DNA of 64,000 nucleotides from Choanephora cucurbitarum (lineage: Eukaryota; Mucoromycota; Mucoromycetes; Mucorales; Choanephoraceae): NCBI GenBank assembly GCA_025331435.1, contig JAIWNI010000012.1:186001-250000 (forward strand), given 5' to 3'. A program made the translations under genes and the position numbers. Below the pieces are notes generated by a model. The model saw only the letters and a list, made by a program, of their open reading frames with translations. It had not been told where the DNA came from and searched no databases. Each line of letters begins with the position of its first letter. The stretch's first letter is position 1. Below are positions 41,601-52,579 of this stretch, piece by piece.

Positions 41601-44600
41601 CGACAAGCACACTTTGTTGTTGCTGCTTTGTAAGTATTTTTTTTTTATCTCTACCCTCTACCCTTTATCTTTTTCTTTTTTCTTTATTTTGGACCCTCCA
41701 GAGAGATGGATGTGTGGAAAGCTGATCGCCACCTCTGTCTCGTCCGTTCACCCTTAGGATTAGAAGTGATGCCTTTTTCAAGGTGTTGCGTGCATTTACA
41801 ACCGTGAGTGTTGGGTCTGTACTTGCTTAGTGAAGTGGACGCTACCAAGAGATAGAATGGAACGCTCATCGCCATCTTTATCTTGTCCCCCATCAACACT
41901 CTAGGATGTGAAGTTATGGCCTTTTTGTGTCATGGCGACAAGCACACTTTGTTGTTGCTGCTTTGTAAGTATTTTTTTTTTATCTCTACCCTCTACCCTT
42001 TATCTTTTTCTTTTTTCTTTATTTTGGACCCTCCAGAGAGATGGATGTGTGGAAAGCTGATCGCCACCTCTGTCTCGTCCGTTCACCCTTAGGATTAGAA
42101 GTGATGCCTTTTTCAAGGTGTTGCGTGCATTTACAACCGTGAGTGTTGGGTCTGTACTTGCTTAGTGAAGTGGACGCTACCAAGAGATAGAATGGAACGC
42201 TCATCGCCATCTTTATCTTGTCCCCCATCAACACTCTAGGATGTGAAGTTATGGCCTTTTTGTGTCATGGCGACAAGCACACTTTGTTGTTGCTGCTTTG
42301 TAAGTATTTTTTTTTATCTCTACCCTCTACCCTTTATCTTTTTCTTTTTTCTTTATTTTGGACCCTCCAGAGAGATGGATGTGTGGAAAGCTGATCGCCA
42401 CCTCTGTCTCGTCCGTTCACCCTTAGGATTAGAAGTGATGCCTTTTTCAAGGTGTTGCGTGCATTTACAACCGTGAGTGTTGGGTCTGTACTTGCTTAGT
42501 GAAGTGGACGCTACCAAGAGATAGAATGGAACGCTCATCGCCATCTTTATCTTGTCCCCCATCAACACTCTAGGATGTGAAGTTATGGCCTTTTTGTGTC
42601 ATGGCGACAAGCACACTTTGTTGTTGCTGCTTTGTAAGTATTTTTTTTTATCTCTACCCTCTACCCTTTATCTTTTTCTTTTTTCTTTATTTTGGACCCT
42701 CCAGAGAGATGGATGTGTGGAAAGCTGATCGCCACCTCTGTCTCGTCCGTTCACCCTTAGGATTAGAAGTGATGCCTTTTTCAAGGTGTTGCGTGCATTT
42801 ACAACCGTGAGTGTTGGGTCTGTACTTGCTTAGTGAAGTGGACGCTACCAAGAGATAGAATGGAACGCTCATCGCCATCTTTATCTTGTCCCCCATCAAC
42901 ACTCTAGGATGTGAAGTTATGGCCTTTTTGTGTCATGGCGACAAGCACACTTTGTTGTTGCTGCTTTGTAAGTATTTTTTTTTTATCTCTACCCTCTACC
43001 CTTTATCTTTTTCTTTTTTCTTTATTTTGGACCCTCCAGAGAGATGGATGTGTGGAAAGCTGATCGCCACCTCTGTCTCGTCCGTTCACCCTTAGGATTA
43101 GAAGTGATGCCTTTTTCAAGGTGTTGCGTGCATTTACAACCGTGAGTGTTGGGTCTGTACTTGCTTAGTGAAGTGGACGCTACCAAGAGATAGAATGGAA
43201 CGCTCATCGCCATCTTTATCTTGTCCCCCATCAACACTCTAGGATGTGAAGTTATGGCCTTTTTGTGTCATGGCGACAAGCACACTTTGTTGTTGCTGCT
43301 TTGTAAGTATTTTTTTTTTATCTCTACCCTCTACCCTTTATCTTTTTCTTTTTTCTTTATTTTGGACCCTCCAGAGAGATGGATGTGTGGAAAGCTGATC
43401 GCCACCTCTGTCTCGTCCGTTCACCCTTAGGATTAGAAGTGATGCCTTTTTCAAGGTGTTGCGTGCATTTACAACCGTGAGTGTTGGGTCTGTACTTGCT
43501 TAGTGAAGTGGACGCTACCAAGAGATAGAATGGAACGCTCATCGCCATCTTTATCTTGTCCCCCATCAACACTCTAGGATGTGAAGTTATGGCCTTTTTG
43601 TGTCATGGCGACAAGCACACTTTGTTGTTGCTGCTTTGTAAGTATTTTTTTTTTATCTCTACCCTCTACCCTTTATCTTTTTCTTTTTTCTTTATTTTGG
43701 ACCCTCCAGAGAGATGGATGTGTGGAAAGCTGATCGCCACCTCTGTCTCGTCCGTTCACCCTTAGGATTAGAAGTGATGCCTTTTTCAAGGTGTTGCGTG
43801 CATTTACAACCGTGAGTGTTGGGTCTGTACTTGCTTAGTGAAGTGGACGCTACCAAGAGATAGAATGGAACGCTCATCGCCATCTTTATCTTGTCCCCCA
43901 TCAACACTCTAGGATGTGAAGTTATGGCCTTTTTGTGTCATGGCGACAAGCACACTTTGTTGTTGCTGCTTTGTAAGTATTTTTTTTTATCTCTACCCTC
44001 TACCCTTTATCTTTTTCTTTTTTCTTTATTTTGGACCCTCCAGAGAGATGGATGTGTGGAAAGCTGATCGCCACCTCTGTCTCGTCCGTTCACCCTTAGG
44101 ATTAGAAGTGATGCCTTTTTCAAGGTGTTGCGTGCATTTACAACCGTGAGTGTTGGGTCTGTACTTGCTTAGTGAAGTGGACGCTACCAAGAGATAGAAT
44201 GGAACGCTCATCGCCATCTTTATCTTGTCCCCCATCAACACTCTAGGATGTGAAGTTATGGCCTTTTTGTGTCATGGCGACAAGCACACTTTGTTGTTGC
44301 TGCTTTGTAAGTATTTTTTTTTTATCTCTACCCTCTACCCTTTATCTTTTTCTTTTTTCTTTATTTTGGACCCTCCAGAGAGATGGATGTGTGGAAAGCT
44401 GATCGCCACCTCTGTCTCGTCCGTTCACCCTTAGGATTAGAAGTGATGCCTTTTTCAAGGTGTTGCGTGCATTTACAACCGTGAGTGTTGGGTCTGTACT
44501 TGCTTAGTGAAGTGGACGCTACCAAGAGATAGAATGGAACGCTCATCGCCATCTTTATCTTGTCCCCCATCAACACTCTAGGATGTGAAGTTATGGCCTT

Positions 44601-46842
44601 TTTGTGTCATGGCGACAAGCACACTTTGTTGTTGCTGCTTTGTAAGTATTTTTTTTTATCTCTACCCTCTACCCTTTATCTTTTTCTTTTTTCTTTATTT
44701 TGGACCCTCCAGAGAGATGGATGTGTGGAAAGCTGATCGCCACCTCTGTCTCGTCCGTTCACCCTTAGGATTAGAAGTGATGCCTTTTTCAAGGTGTTGC
44801 GTGCATTTACAACCGTGAGTGTTGGGTCTGTACTTGCTTAGTGAAGTGGACGCTACCAAGAGATAGAATGGAACGCTCATCGCCATCTTTATCTTGTCCC
44901 CCATCAACACTCTAGGATGTGAAGTTATGGCCTTTTTGTGTCATGGCGACAAGCACACTTTGTTGTTGCTGCTTTGTAAGTATTTTTTTTTATCTCTACC
45001 CTCTACCCTTTATCTTTTTCTTTTTTCTTTATTTTGGACCCTCCAGAGAGATGGATGTGTGGAAAGCTGATCGCCACCTCTGTCTCGTCCGTTCACCCTT
45101 AGGATTAGAAGTGATGCCTTTTTCAAGGTGTTGCGTGCATTTACAACCGTGAGTGTTGGGTCTGTACTTGCTTAGTGAAGTGGACGCTACCAAGAGATAG
45201 AATGGAACGCTCATCGCCATCTTTATCTTGTCCCCCATCAACACTCTAGGATGTGAAGTTATGGCCTTTTTGTGTCATGGCGACAAGCACACTTTGTTGT
45301 TGCTGCTTTGTAAGTATTTTTTTTTATCTCTACCCTCTACCCTTTATCTTTTTCTTTTTTCTTTATTTTGGACCCTCCAGAGAGATGGATGTGTGGAAAG
45401 CTGATCGCCACCTCTGTCTCGTCCGTTCACCCTTAGGATTAGAAGTGATGCCTTTTTCAAGGTGTTGCGTGCATTTACAACCGTGAGTGTTGGGTCTGTA
45501 CTTGCTTAGTGAAGTGGACGCTACCAAGAGATAGAATGGAACGCTCATCGCCATCTTTATCTTGTCCCCCATCAACACTCTAGGATGTGAAGTTATGGCC
45601 TTTTTGTGTCATGGCGACAAGCACACTTTGTTGTTGCTGCTTTGTAAGTATTTTTTTTTATCTCTACCCTCTACCCTTTATCTTTTTCTTTTTTCTTTAT
45701 TTTGGACCCTCCAGAGAGATGGATGTGTGGAAAGCTGATCGCCACCTCTGTCTCGTCCGTTCACCCTTAGGATTAGAAGTGATGCCTTTTTCAAGGTGTT
45801 GCGTGCATTTACAACCGTGAGTGTTGGGTCTGTACTTGCTTAGTGAAGTGGACGCTACCAAGAGATAGAATGGAACGCTCATCGCCATCTTTATCTTGTC
45901 CCCCATCAACACTCTAGGATGTGAAGTTATGGCCTTTTTGTGTCATGGCGACAAGCACACTTTGTTGTTGCTGCTTTGTAAGTATTTTTTTTTATCTCTA
46001 CCCTCTACCCTTTATCTTTTTCTTTTTTCTTTATTTTGGACCCTCCAGAGAGATGGATGTGTGGAAAGCTGATCGCCACCTCTGTCTCGTCCGTTCACCC
46101 TTAGGATTAGAAGTGATGCCTTTTTCAAGGTGTTGCGTGCATTTACAACCGTGAGTGTTGGGTCTGTACTTGCTTAGTGAAGTGGACGCTACCAAGAGAT
46201 AGAATGGAACGCTCATCGCCATCTTTATCTTGTCCCCCATCAACACTCTAGGATGTGAAGTTATGGCCTTTTTGTGTCATGGCGACAAGCACACTTTGTT
46301 GTTGCTGCTTTGTAAGTATTTTTTTTTTATCTCTACCCTCTACCCTTTATCTTTTTCTTTTTTCTTTATTTTGGACCCTCCAGAGAGATGGATGTGTGGA
46401 AAGCTGATCGCCACCTCTGTCTCGTCCGTTCACCCTTAGGATTAGAAGTGATGCCTTTTTCAAGGTGTTGCGTGCATTTACAACCGTGAGTGTTGGGTCT
46501 GTACTTGCTTAGTGAAGTGGACGCTACCAAGAGATAGAATGGAACGCTCATCGCCATCTTTATCTTGTCCCCCATCAACACTCTAGGATGTGAAGTTATG
46601 GCCTTTTTGTGTCATGGCGACAAGCACACTTTGTTGTTGCTGCTTTGTAAGTATTTTTTTTTATCTCTACCCTCTACCCTTTATCTTTTTCTTTTTTCTT
46701 TATTTTGGACCCTCCAGAGAGATGGATGTGTGGAAAGCTGATCGCCACCTCTGTCTCGTCCGTTCACCCTTAGGATTAGAAGTGATGCCTTTTTCAAGGT
46801 GTTGCGTGCATTTACAACCGTGAGTGTTGGGTCTGTACTTGC
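35606..46842. repeat. Tandem satellite array, 334-336 bp unit, ~33.5 copies
   Basis: Direct head-to-tail repeat. Marker sites recur at 35654, 35990, 36326, 36661 and so on to 46366 (33 occurrences), followed by one partial unit that breaks off after GGGTCTGTACTTGC. Of the 32 intervals, two are 336 bp, twenty 335 and ten 334; the variation lies in the T8-T10 tract after GTAAGTA. I noticed no other difference between copies. Each unit contains a pyrimidine-rich block (CTCTACCCTCTACCC, CTTTTTTCTTTATTTTGG) and two diverged half-repeats beginning AGAGAT. Open frames on both strands simply repeat with the unit and have no recognisable domain. Function unknown: centromeric, subtelomeric or other satellite, or a transcribed repeat. 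Confidence 0.97.
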
Positions 46843-46914
46843 AGCATGTCTATATTTTGTGGTCGTTTAAGAAATAAATACATCGAATTGTGACTTGTAT
46901 ATCCATGATATAGC
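46843..46914. other. Junction between satellite and MULE
   Basis: Short unique sequence. GTGGTCGTTTAAGAAAT near 46860 resembles GTGGTAGTTTAAGGATT at about 47160, inside the left end of the MULE. Confidence 0.5.
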
Positions 46915-46944
46915 CCCTAATATCACAGAGAAATAGAGATTTCT
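46915..46944. repeat. MULE terminal inverted repeat, left
   Basis: Imperfect partner of 49703-49732. Confidence 0.6.
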
Positions 46945-47291
46945 TCAGGATAAATTTTGTATAAGCATTGGAAATATAATAAATTATAGAACGAAAGAAA
47001 GACAAAGAAAATAGAAGCTAGGTGTACTGAACTTAGGCTTAAAAGATAAAGAAAAAACGAGGAATTCGTTCAGTAAACAAATAGAGTCAAAAATACTGAC
47101 TCGAATCCTAGACAGAGGTATCTGATGAGACTAAATTCCACAAAAAATTCTCTATTTCGTGGTAGTTTAAGGATTTGAGTGCTCGATTCGTGACTAGCTT
47201 TCCCCTCAACTTTTTTTCTCACATTGCTTTTGTTCCTTTCCTTTATTTTGTATTGTTCCTGAATATCATTACTATTTGCTAGTCAATAAAA

Positions 47292-49577
47292 ATGTCATCT
47301 GTTATTACTTCCGCGATTGAAACCGTTTTCAACCTCGACAACATCAGCACTGCTCTTGTTCCTTCTGAAATTGACGGTGTCAAGAAGTTTAACCAAACAA
47401 TCAAAGTTGAGTCTTCAGTCTGGGAGGAATACCTCAAGAAAATCGAGCAAGAATGTGCTGTCAAGTGGATCATTTACAACAAACAGAAAAGAAGAAGAAT
47501 TGAAGATTCTGATGCTTCAGTAGATCCAACTAAGAAAGTTCGTGCTAAACGTGTTGTTTTCAGTCAAACATACGAGTGTCATCGTGCAGGTAAGTATGTA
47601 TCCGTTGCCAAAGCTGACGGACGCTCTGTACAGAAGAAGTCGAAGAAATGTGGTTGTCTCGCGCAGTTGAAGGTTGTTTGCTACACTAAGACACCTGAAT
47701 TTTACGTCTTTCAACCTATCAACTCGCACGTCAATCATATCCCTGGTGACAGTACTGAGGATTTGCGCACTTTACCTCTTGCTCCTACTGTCTTGAATGA
47801 GATTGAGCAACAGTTGCTGAACTCATCGAAGCTTCCTGGACGAGTAAGAACTGACATTCTTCGCAAGTTGGACAACCAAGAATCAAGATTGCACGGTAGA
47901 ACAGTTTCTTACCATGATATTTGGAACCAGTTACAGAAGGTAAAGAATCTATATTTCACATCACATCACATCACATCACATCACATCACATCACATCACA
48001 TCACATCACATCACATTACAACACAACACAACACAACACATTTTTTTCTAACATCTTACCTTTTCTTCAACTAGATCAACAAGAAGCTTTACTTGTTTCA
48101 CAACGATGACATGACTTCTTTCCAAATCTGGTTGAATGAGATTCTCCCCCGAAAAGGATTTATGATTTTCCATGGCAATTTGGCTTTATACTCGAATGAT
48201 TCAGCTCTCTTTGCTCATGGTTTCATTTCCCCTGAACAACAAGTCTTGCTCGAGAAATCTCGTACCTTCTTTATGGATGCCACTTACAGTATTTCTAGAA
48301 GAGTCAATGATATACTGTACAGTATCGTTGTACGTGATGAACAAATTGACCGTGGCTATCCTGTTGCTTACATGATCACAAATGATCATACTTTTGCTCC
48401 TATTAGTCAATGGCTGCAATACTTGAAGAACAACAATCTGATTGTAAATCCTCAGCAAATCACCATTGATTGTAGTCAAGCTGAGACTACGGCTGTCAAA
48501 ACTGTCTTTCCCAGCTGCGAGATTCAGTATTGTCTATTCCATGTCTCTCAAGAATGGAATAGACAACTGAACCTCAAGGTCAAGTATGGTGAGACAGCTG
48601 CCGACAATCGTGCCATTAGAAGAGAGATGATGACTGAGCTTAAGTCCATGTTGTTTGAAGATGATGTTGATGCTTTTCATCACAAGATTGAGAAGTTCTT
48701 TGATACTTATTCAAGTTCCAAAGAATTCCTTGATTATTTTGAAAAAGAGTGGTGCAGCGAAGCAAAATTCAAGACTTGGAGCCGTGCATATCATCCTCTT
48801 GAGCTTAGCCACATGCTCACCAACAATTATGTTGAATCATGGCACAACCAACTTAAGTCTGTCTATCTAATGAGAAGCAGAAACAAGAGATTGGATAGAC
48901 TGGTCTATATTCTGACTGAAGAAGTAAGATACGATCTTGAGAAGGAGAAGATCAGAATTTTGGAAAATACAGGAGCTATGACTCGAGCTCAAAGAGAGAG
49001 AAGAAGAGTTGAGTTGGAGGCAGAGAGAATTCCAGAAGAGTTAAGGAGTATGATGATTAGAGCTTCTGAAGACGAAGATGAAGATAGAGATGATGCTGAT
49101 GTTGACGTAGAAGGTGATGTACAGGTAAAAGGCAGGTTTATGGTCCAGTCATTCACTTCTGAGGAGGTAGTTTATTCTGTTTCTGTCGATAACTCGATTA
49201 TCCAGAACTGCTCATGCTACTACTATCAAAAAAACCAGAGACTGTGCAAACATATTCACTTGTTAAAGCTTCATGTTCCTCACTTGAGCTTGGCTTCTTC
49301 TGATACTAACCTCTTTTCTGATGATGCACCCATTACTGATCAAAGCAATTCTGGTGATGCTGAGGAAATATCGCAAACTGAATATAATCTTGCTCAAACT
49401 AGTAGTATGATTACTACATTATATCACAGTCGAAATGACCTTTTAAAAACGAAAAACTCTGCAACACCTGAAGAAACAGAACTTTTAAAAAGTAACCTCC
49501 AAAACTATTTGAACGCTCTACAAGCATACATAGATAAACATAACAATCTCATAAGAATGAATACTCAAAGACAATAA
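47292..49577 (+). CDS. MULE transposase with FAR1-like and SWIM zinc domains
   Basis: Two exons, 47292-47939 and 48075-49577, 716 aa. The N-terminal third has a WRKY/FAR1-like DNA-binding segment (YECHRAGKY, KKSKKCGCLAQLKV, then HVNHIPG). The MULE catalytic core follows: Asp284 (FFMDATYSI), Asp348 (ITIDCSQAE) with CLFHVSQEW, and Glu470 (NNYVESWHNQL). A SWIM zinc finger C595-x-C597...C607-x-H609 lies near the C-terminus, after a basic coiled stretch and an acidic run. Product length and module order match active Mutator-like/FAR1 transposases. The intron (47940-48074) ends CAACTAG and is filled with a pentanucleotide repeat. All core residues are present, so this is a potentially active or only recently silenced copy; domestication is less likely given the flanking inverted repeats. 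Confidence 0.9.
47956..48040. repeat. Pentanucleotide microsatellite in the MULE intron
   Basis: (CACAT)n for roughly 60 bp, then (ACACA)n for roughly 25 bp. It fills most of the 135-bp intron and, read through, gives only a Ser-His-His-Ile repeat. Confidence 0.9.
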
Positions 49578-49702
49578 AACCCCCTTTTTTTTTTTTTGTT
49601 TATTAATGTTATGTCATTTTTTAAAATTTATTTCGTTTCTAATGCCAAAATATTCTGATTCAAAATTGATTTTGAGGCCTGCCAAATACATCATTCTTTT
49701 AA

Positions 49703-49732
49703 GGAGATCTCGATTTCTCTGTAATATTAGGG
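49703..49732. repeat. MULE terminal inverted repeat, right
   Basis: Imperfect partner of 46915-46944. Confidence 0.6.
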
Positions 49733-49734
49733 TT

Positions 49735-50052
49735 TGTTCTGTGGTTCTTAGTTTTGAATATATTTTATTTACCAACTGATTTAAATATAGGAGTTAATAT
49801 ATGAGTTATGAGGATTATTGCATAAGTATACTGACCAAGATGTAGGTAATAAGAGACGAAATATATATGAAATAAAAGAGGCAATGAATTTGATAGAAAA
49901 CAACAAAGAAAGAAAAGCGAGGAATAGAGGAAAGCAGAAGAATTGGATTTCATAATAATTGTTAAGCGCAAAGCGTCATTTCACAAGTACAAAATCATAA
50001 CACTGCAATCGCAACAGTCATAAAATTACCAAATTTGAATTAACACAGAACA
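49735..50052. repeat. Solo LTR related to element B
   Basis: About 318 bp starting TGTTCTGTGGTTCT and ending CACAGAACA. It parallels the 327-bp LTR of element B along its length (TACCAACTG.TT.AAATATA, ACTGACCAA.ATGT.GGTAAT) with many substitutions and indels. No internal region adjoins it and no intact target duplication was found. Confidence 0.75.
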
Positions 50053-50179
50053 CACTCTTCTTTTGTTTTGTCATGTTGCACTCTATTTTATTCTAAAAAC
50101 TTAAGTCTTTGATCAGTAGTGTTTTTGTTCTGGGAGCTATGTTCTTAAGCGCCTTCTTAAGTGGGGATCGTTTTGTTAC

Positions 50180-52575
50180 TTTAATTATCTTCATTTTCAG
50201 TTTTTCTCTTTTGACGTTTTTTGGCATACTCTACTATGTCAATAGTATCCAAGTTTAAGTCATATTTGCGTTTGATTCGTAAAGACAATTCAGATCCAAA
50301 GAAAAACAGATTTTCGCTCTTTCGTACACGAGACATTGCTACATAAAGCTAACCATGAGACATTATATCATCCAAATATATTGCTACAGAGTCGATAGTA
50401 GCACTTTGAGCTTTATGAATGGTGGAGGCAAAAGCAGGCACGATTGGAAATTGCGATCTGAGATAGTTGGTTCCAGGCACACTTCTGGTAATCCTTTACA
50501 CCCACAAAGTCATTTCGTCACCATCGGGTCCCTCTTTAGAAAGAAGGACGTTCTCTTCTTCAATCTCCTTGACTTGAGCAATGGCACCATTGACCCAGCC
50601 ACTAGAGACGTGCAAGTTTTGAATTAACATCACAGGCATATCATTTTGATAGCTTCAATTCTTGTAGTAGTCTCGTTTCGTTTAGAGCGCAGATAGCAGA
50701 ATTTCTGGATCCTTCATTGTATGTATCATGAGCAAGAAAAAATACGGCTTCTCTTGACATAGCATCAAAGTCTTTCGAATTAGCAGTATTGACTCTCTGA
50801 CGAGTGGTATAAAGTCTTAACGATTTGTTTGGAATATCAGTTTTCAGCACCGCTCTACTGTTGATGTACTTGATGACCGATTTATCAAATTGACATAATC
50901 GTACTTTGTTCAAATTTTCTATAAAACCAGCTTCAGTTTGTCTTACAGGTTCCATTAAACAATACTTTCCTGAGTAACGAAATACAGTCATCCCCCGATT
51001 TAGGGAACGGCTTCGGTTCCCTCACGACCGTTCCCTAAATCAATATCGTTCCTTATTTAAAATAAAGTACCGCTGGATAAGCTTTTATCCTCATTGTGAT
51101 AGCTTCGTACCATTGCTTTGATAGCACTCCGATGTCATTACTGTTGAAAGTGTTTGATACAAAGCATGCGATGCAACAAATTCATAGAAGATGCACAATT
51201 TCTCGCATAGAAAGCTCATATTAAAAGCGTCATCAGAATAGTATTATGGTCTCAAATTAAATTTGAACGTTTGATACAATATTCAACATGATATTGCGAA
51301 AAGTTATCGCTCTTATTTTATCGAGATTGTCTAAAACAGAGTAACGAAGATAATTTATAAAGTGTTTCTACGATATAATTGGCTCTTACCAGCGGCATAT
51401 GAAATAAAATAAGGAACGGGTTGCCACAGGACCGTTCCCTATTCCTTAAAGCAATAATAAGGAACATTAAGCGGTAACGGAAGTTCGGTTCCCTTAAGAC
51501 CGTTCCCTAAATCGAAATCGTTCCCTAAATTCCGTTCCCTAAATCGAGGGATGACTGTAGTTCAGACTTCCAAATTGGTTCTTCTTTTTGGTTTACAGGA
51601 AGAAGTTATGCCAAATCTCCAAAGAAGATACTCTTGATACCACCCATAGCCACGTTTCTATTTGTAGCTTTGATTAATGTATTATTTAACATATCAAGTA
51701 AAGTTTCACTCAGCATTGAGTATTCATCAATCAAAAGCATTATTTTAGGGTACAGCTTCAACATGTTATCTATCATCAAGTGGTTAGGACTGTTCGTTGA
51801 AGCATTGATACGAAGAAAGCTATGTATTGTCATTCCGCCAATATTATGAGCAGCCACGCCTGTTGGTGCTAACTTGAAAACCTATTTTTGCACGACAAAA
51901 TGTGAACATGATGGTACAGTATCTTTTTCTAATTTTTTTCTTGCCTTAAAACCTCAAATCTTGTAGTGTCTTTCAAGCATTTTCAACAAGTGGGACTTTC
52001 CAGTACCTGCAGCACCAAATACAAACGCGGTAGTGTTTATTTTCAGTTCGTATAGAACACCTTGGAATATCTCTCTTTGAGATGCGTTAGCACTATTCAG
52101 CATCACTTCGAGTTCTACTTGTGTAGCTTCTAGACCCCTTTCAGAATCACGGACATCTTCCAAGTTTTGAATATTAGTTGGTCTATCTTCTAAAGAGATA
52201 CCACCTTGCTCTACCGGAATTGATACAAGATATTCAAAGTAATGTGTCGCTAAAGATGTTAGAATCTGTTTATTTTTAAAGACATAACTTACTTCTCCAA
52301 GTTCTGTAGGGACCCTTTTCCTTTTCAAAGGTAGTTTTGTATATGGCCTTTTTTATGACTCTTTGCCGATAATAATACTTTTCGCCATTTAGTTCATTTT
52401 GTGCGAATGTTCTCCAATAAGCTTCTTTATGTCGAAGTACGTATATAGTATATTGGGAAGAAACATATATTAGGAGCTCTTCATGATAAAAGGAACGCAT
52501 GTAATTGCCACCTGTTCCATAAAAAGTATCCATATCAACATCTCTGTAGAATGAATAAAACTGAGGCATTGTCAA
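50180..52575 (-). pseudogene. Helitron 1 Pif1-type helicase region, broken
   Basis: Walker A GAAGTGKSHLL (about 51.99-52.02 kb), Walker B LLIDEYSML (about 51.73 kb), FGDLA, then after the MITE the domain-2 stretch GKYCLMEPVRQTEAGF to 50641. The motif VI region reads LYVAMSRVRKSENL but its Gln codon is TAG (50349-50351). Ends near KKRQKRKTENEDN. Frames are interrupted several times. Confidence 0.75.
50985..51557. mobile_element. pogo/mariner-type MITE inside Helitron 1
   Basis: 573 bp with ~26-bp inverted repeats CAGTCATCCC(C/T)CGATTTAGG... at both ends and TA on each outer side (50983-50984, 51558-51559), the TA duplication of Tc1/mariner/pogo transposons. Subterminal CGTTCCCTAAAT and its complement are repeated. 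No transposase frame. It interrupts the helicase gene, so it inserted into the Helitron. Confidence 0.85.
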
Positions 52576-52579
52576 TTGT

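Larger units (their letters stand above)
46915..49732 (+). mobile_element. MULE (Mutator-like) DNA transposon
   Basis: A MULE transposase gene flanked by imperfect inverted repeats of about 30 bp: left CCCTAATATCACAGAGAAAT onward, right end (reverse complement) CCCTAATATTACAGAGAAAT onward, differing at about four positions. Length about 2.8 kb. No clear 8-11 bp target duplication is visible, partly because a solo LTR starts two bases after the right end. Confidence 0.65.

Noticed and set aside
35654..46600. Dozens of repeated 69-86 codon (+) and 71 codon (-) frames in the satellite
   Set aside because: They recur because the DNA unit recurs, lie on both strands over the same bases, contain no known domain and are closed by the same stops in each unit. 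Not annotated as genes.
35606..46842. CRISPR array
   Set aside because: Units are contiguous ~335-bp repeats without short repeats and unique spacers, in a eukaryotic setting.
47921..48109. Ser-His-His-Ile repeat protein
   Set aside because: Read-through of the intronic pentanucleotide repeat. The splice junction restores the transposase.
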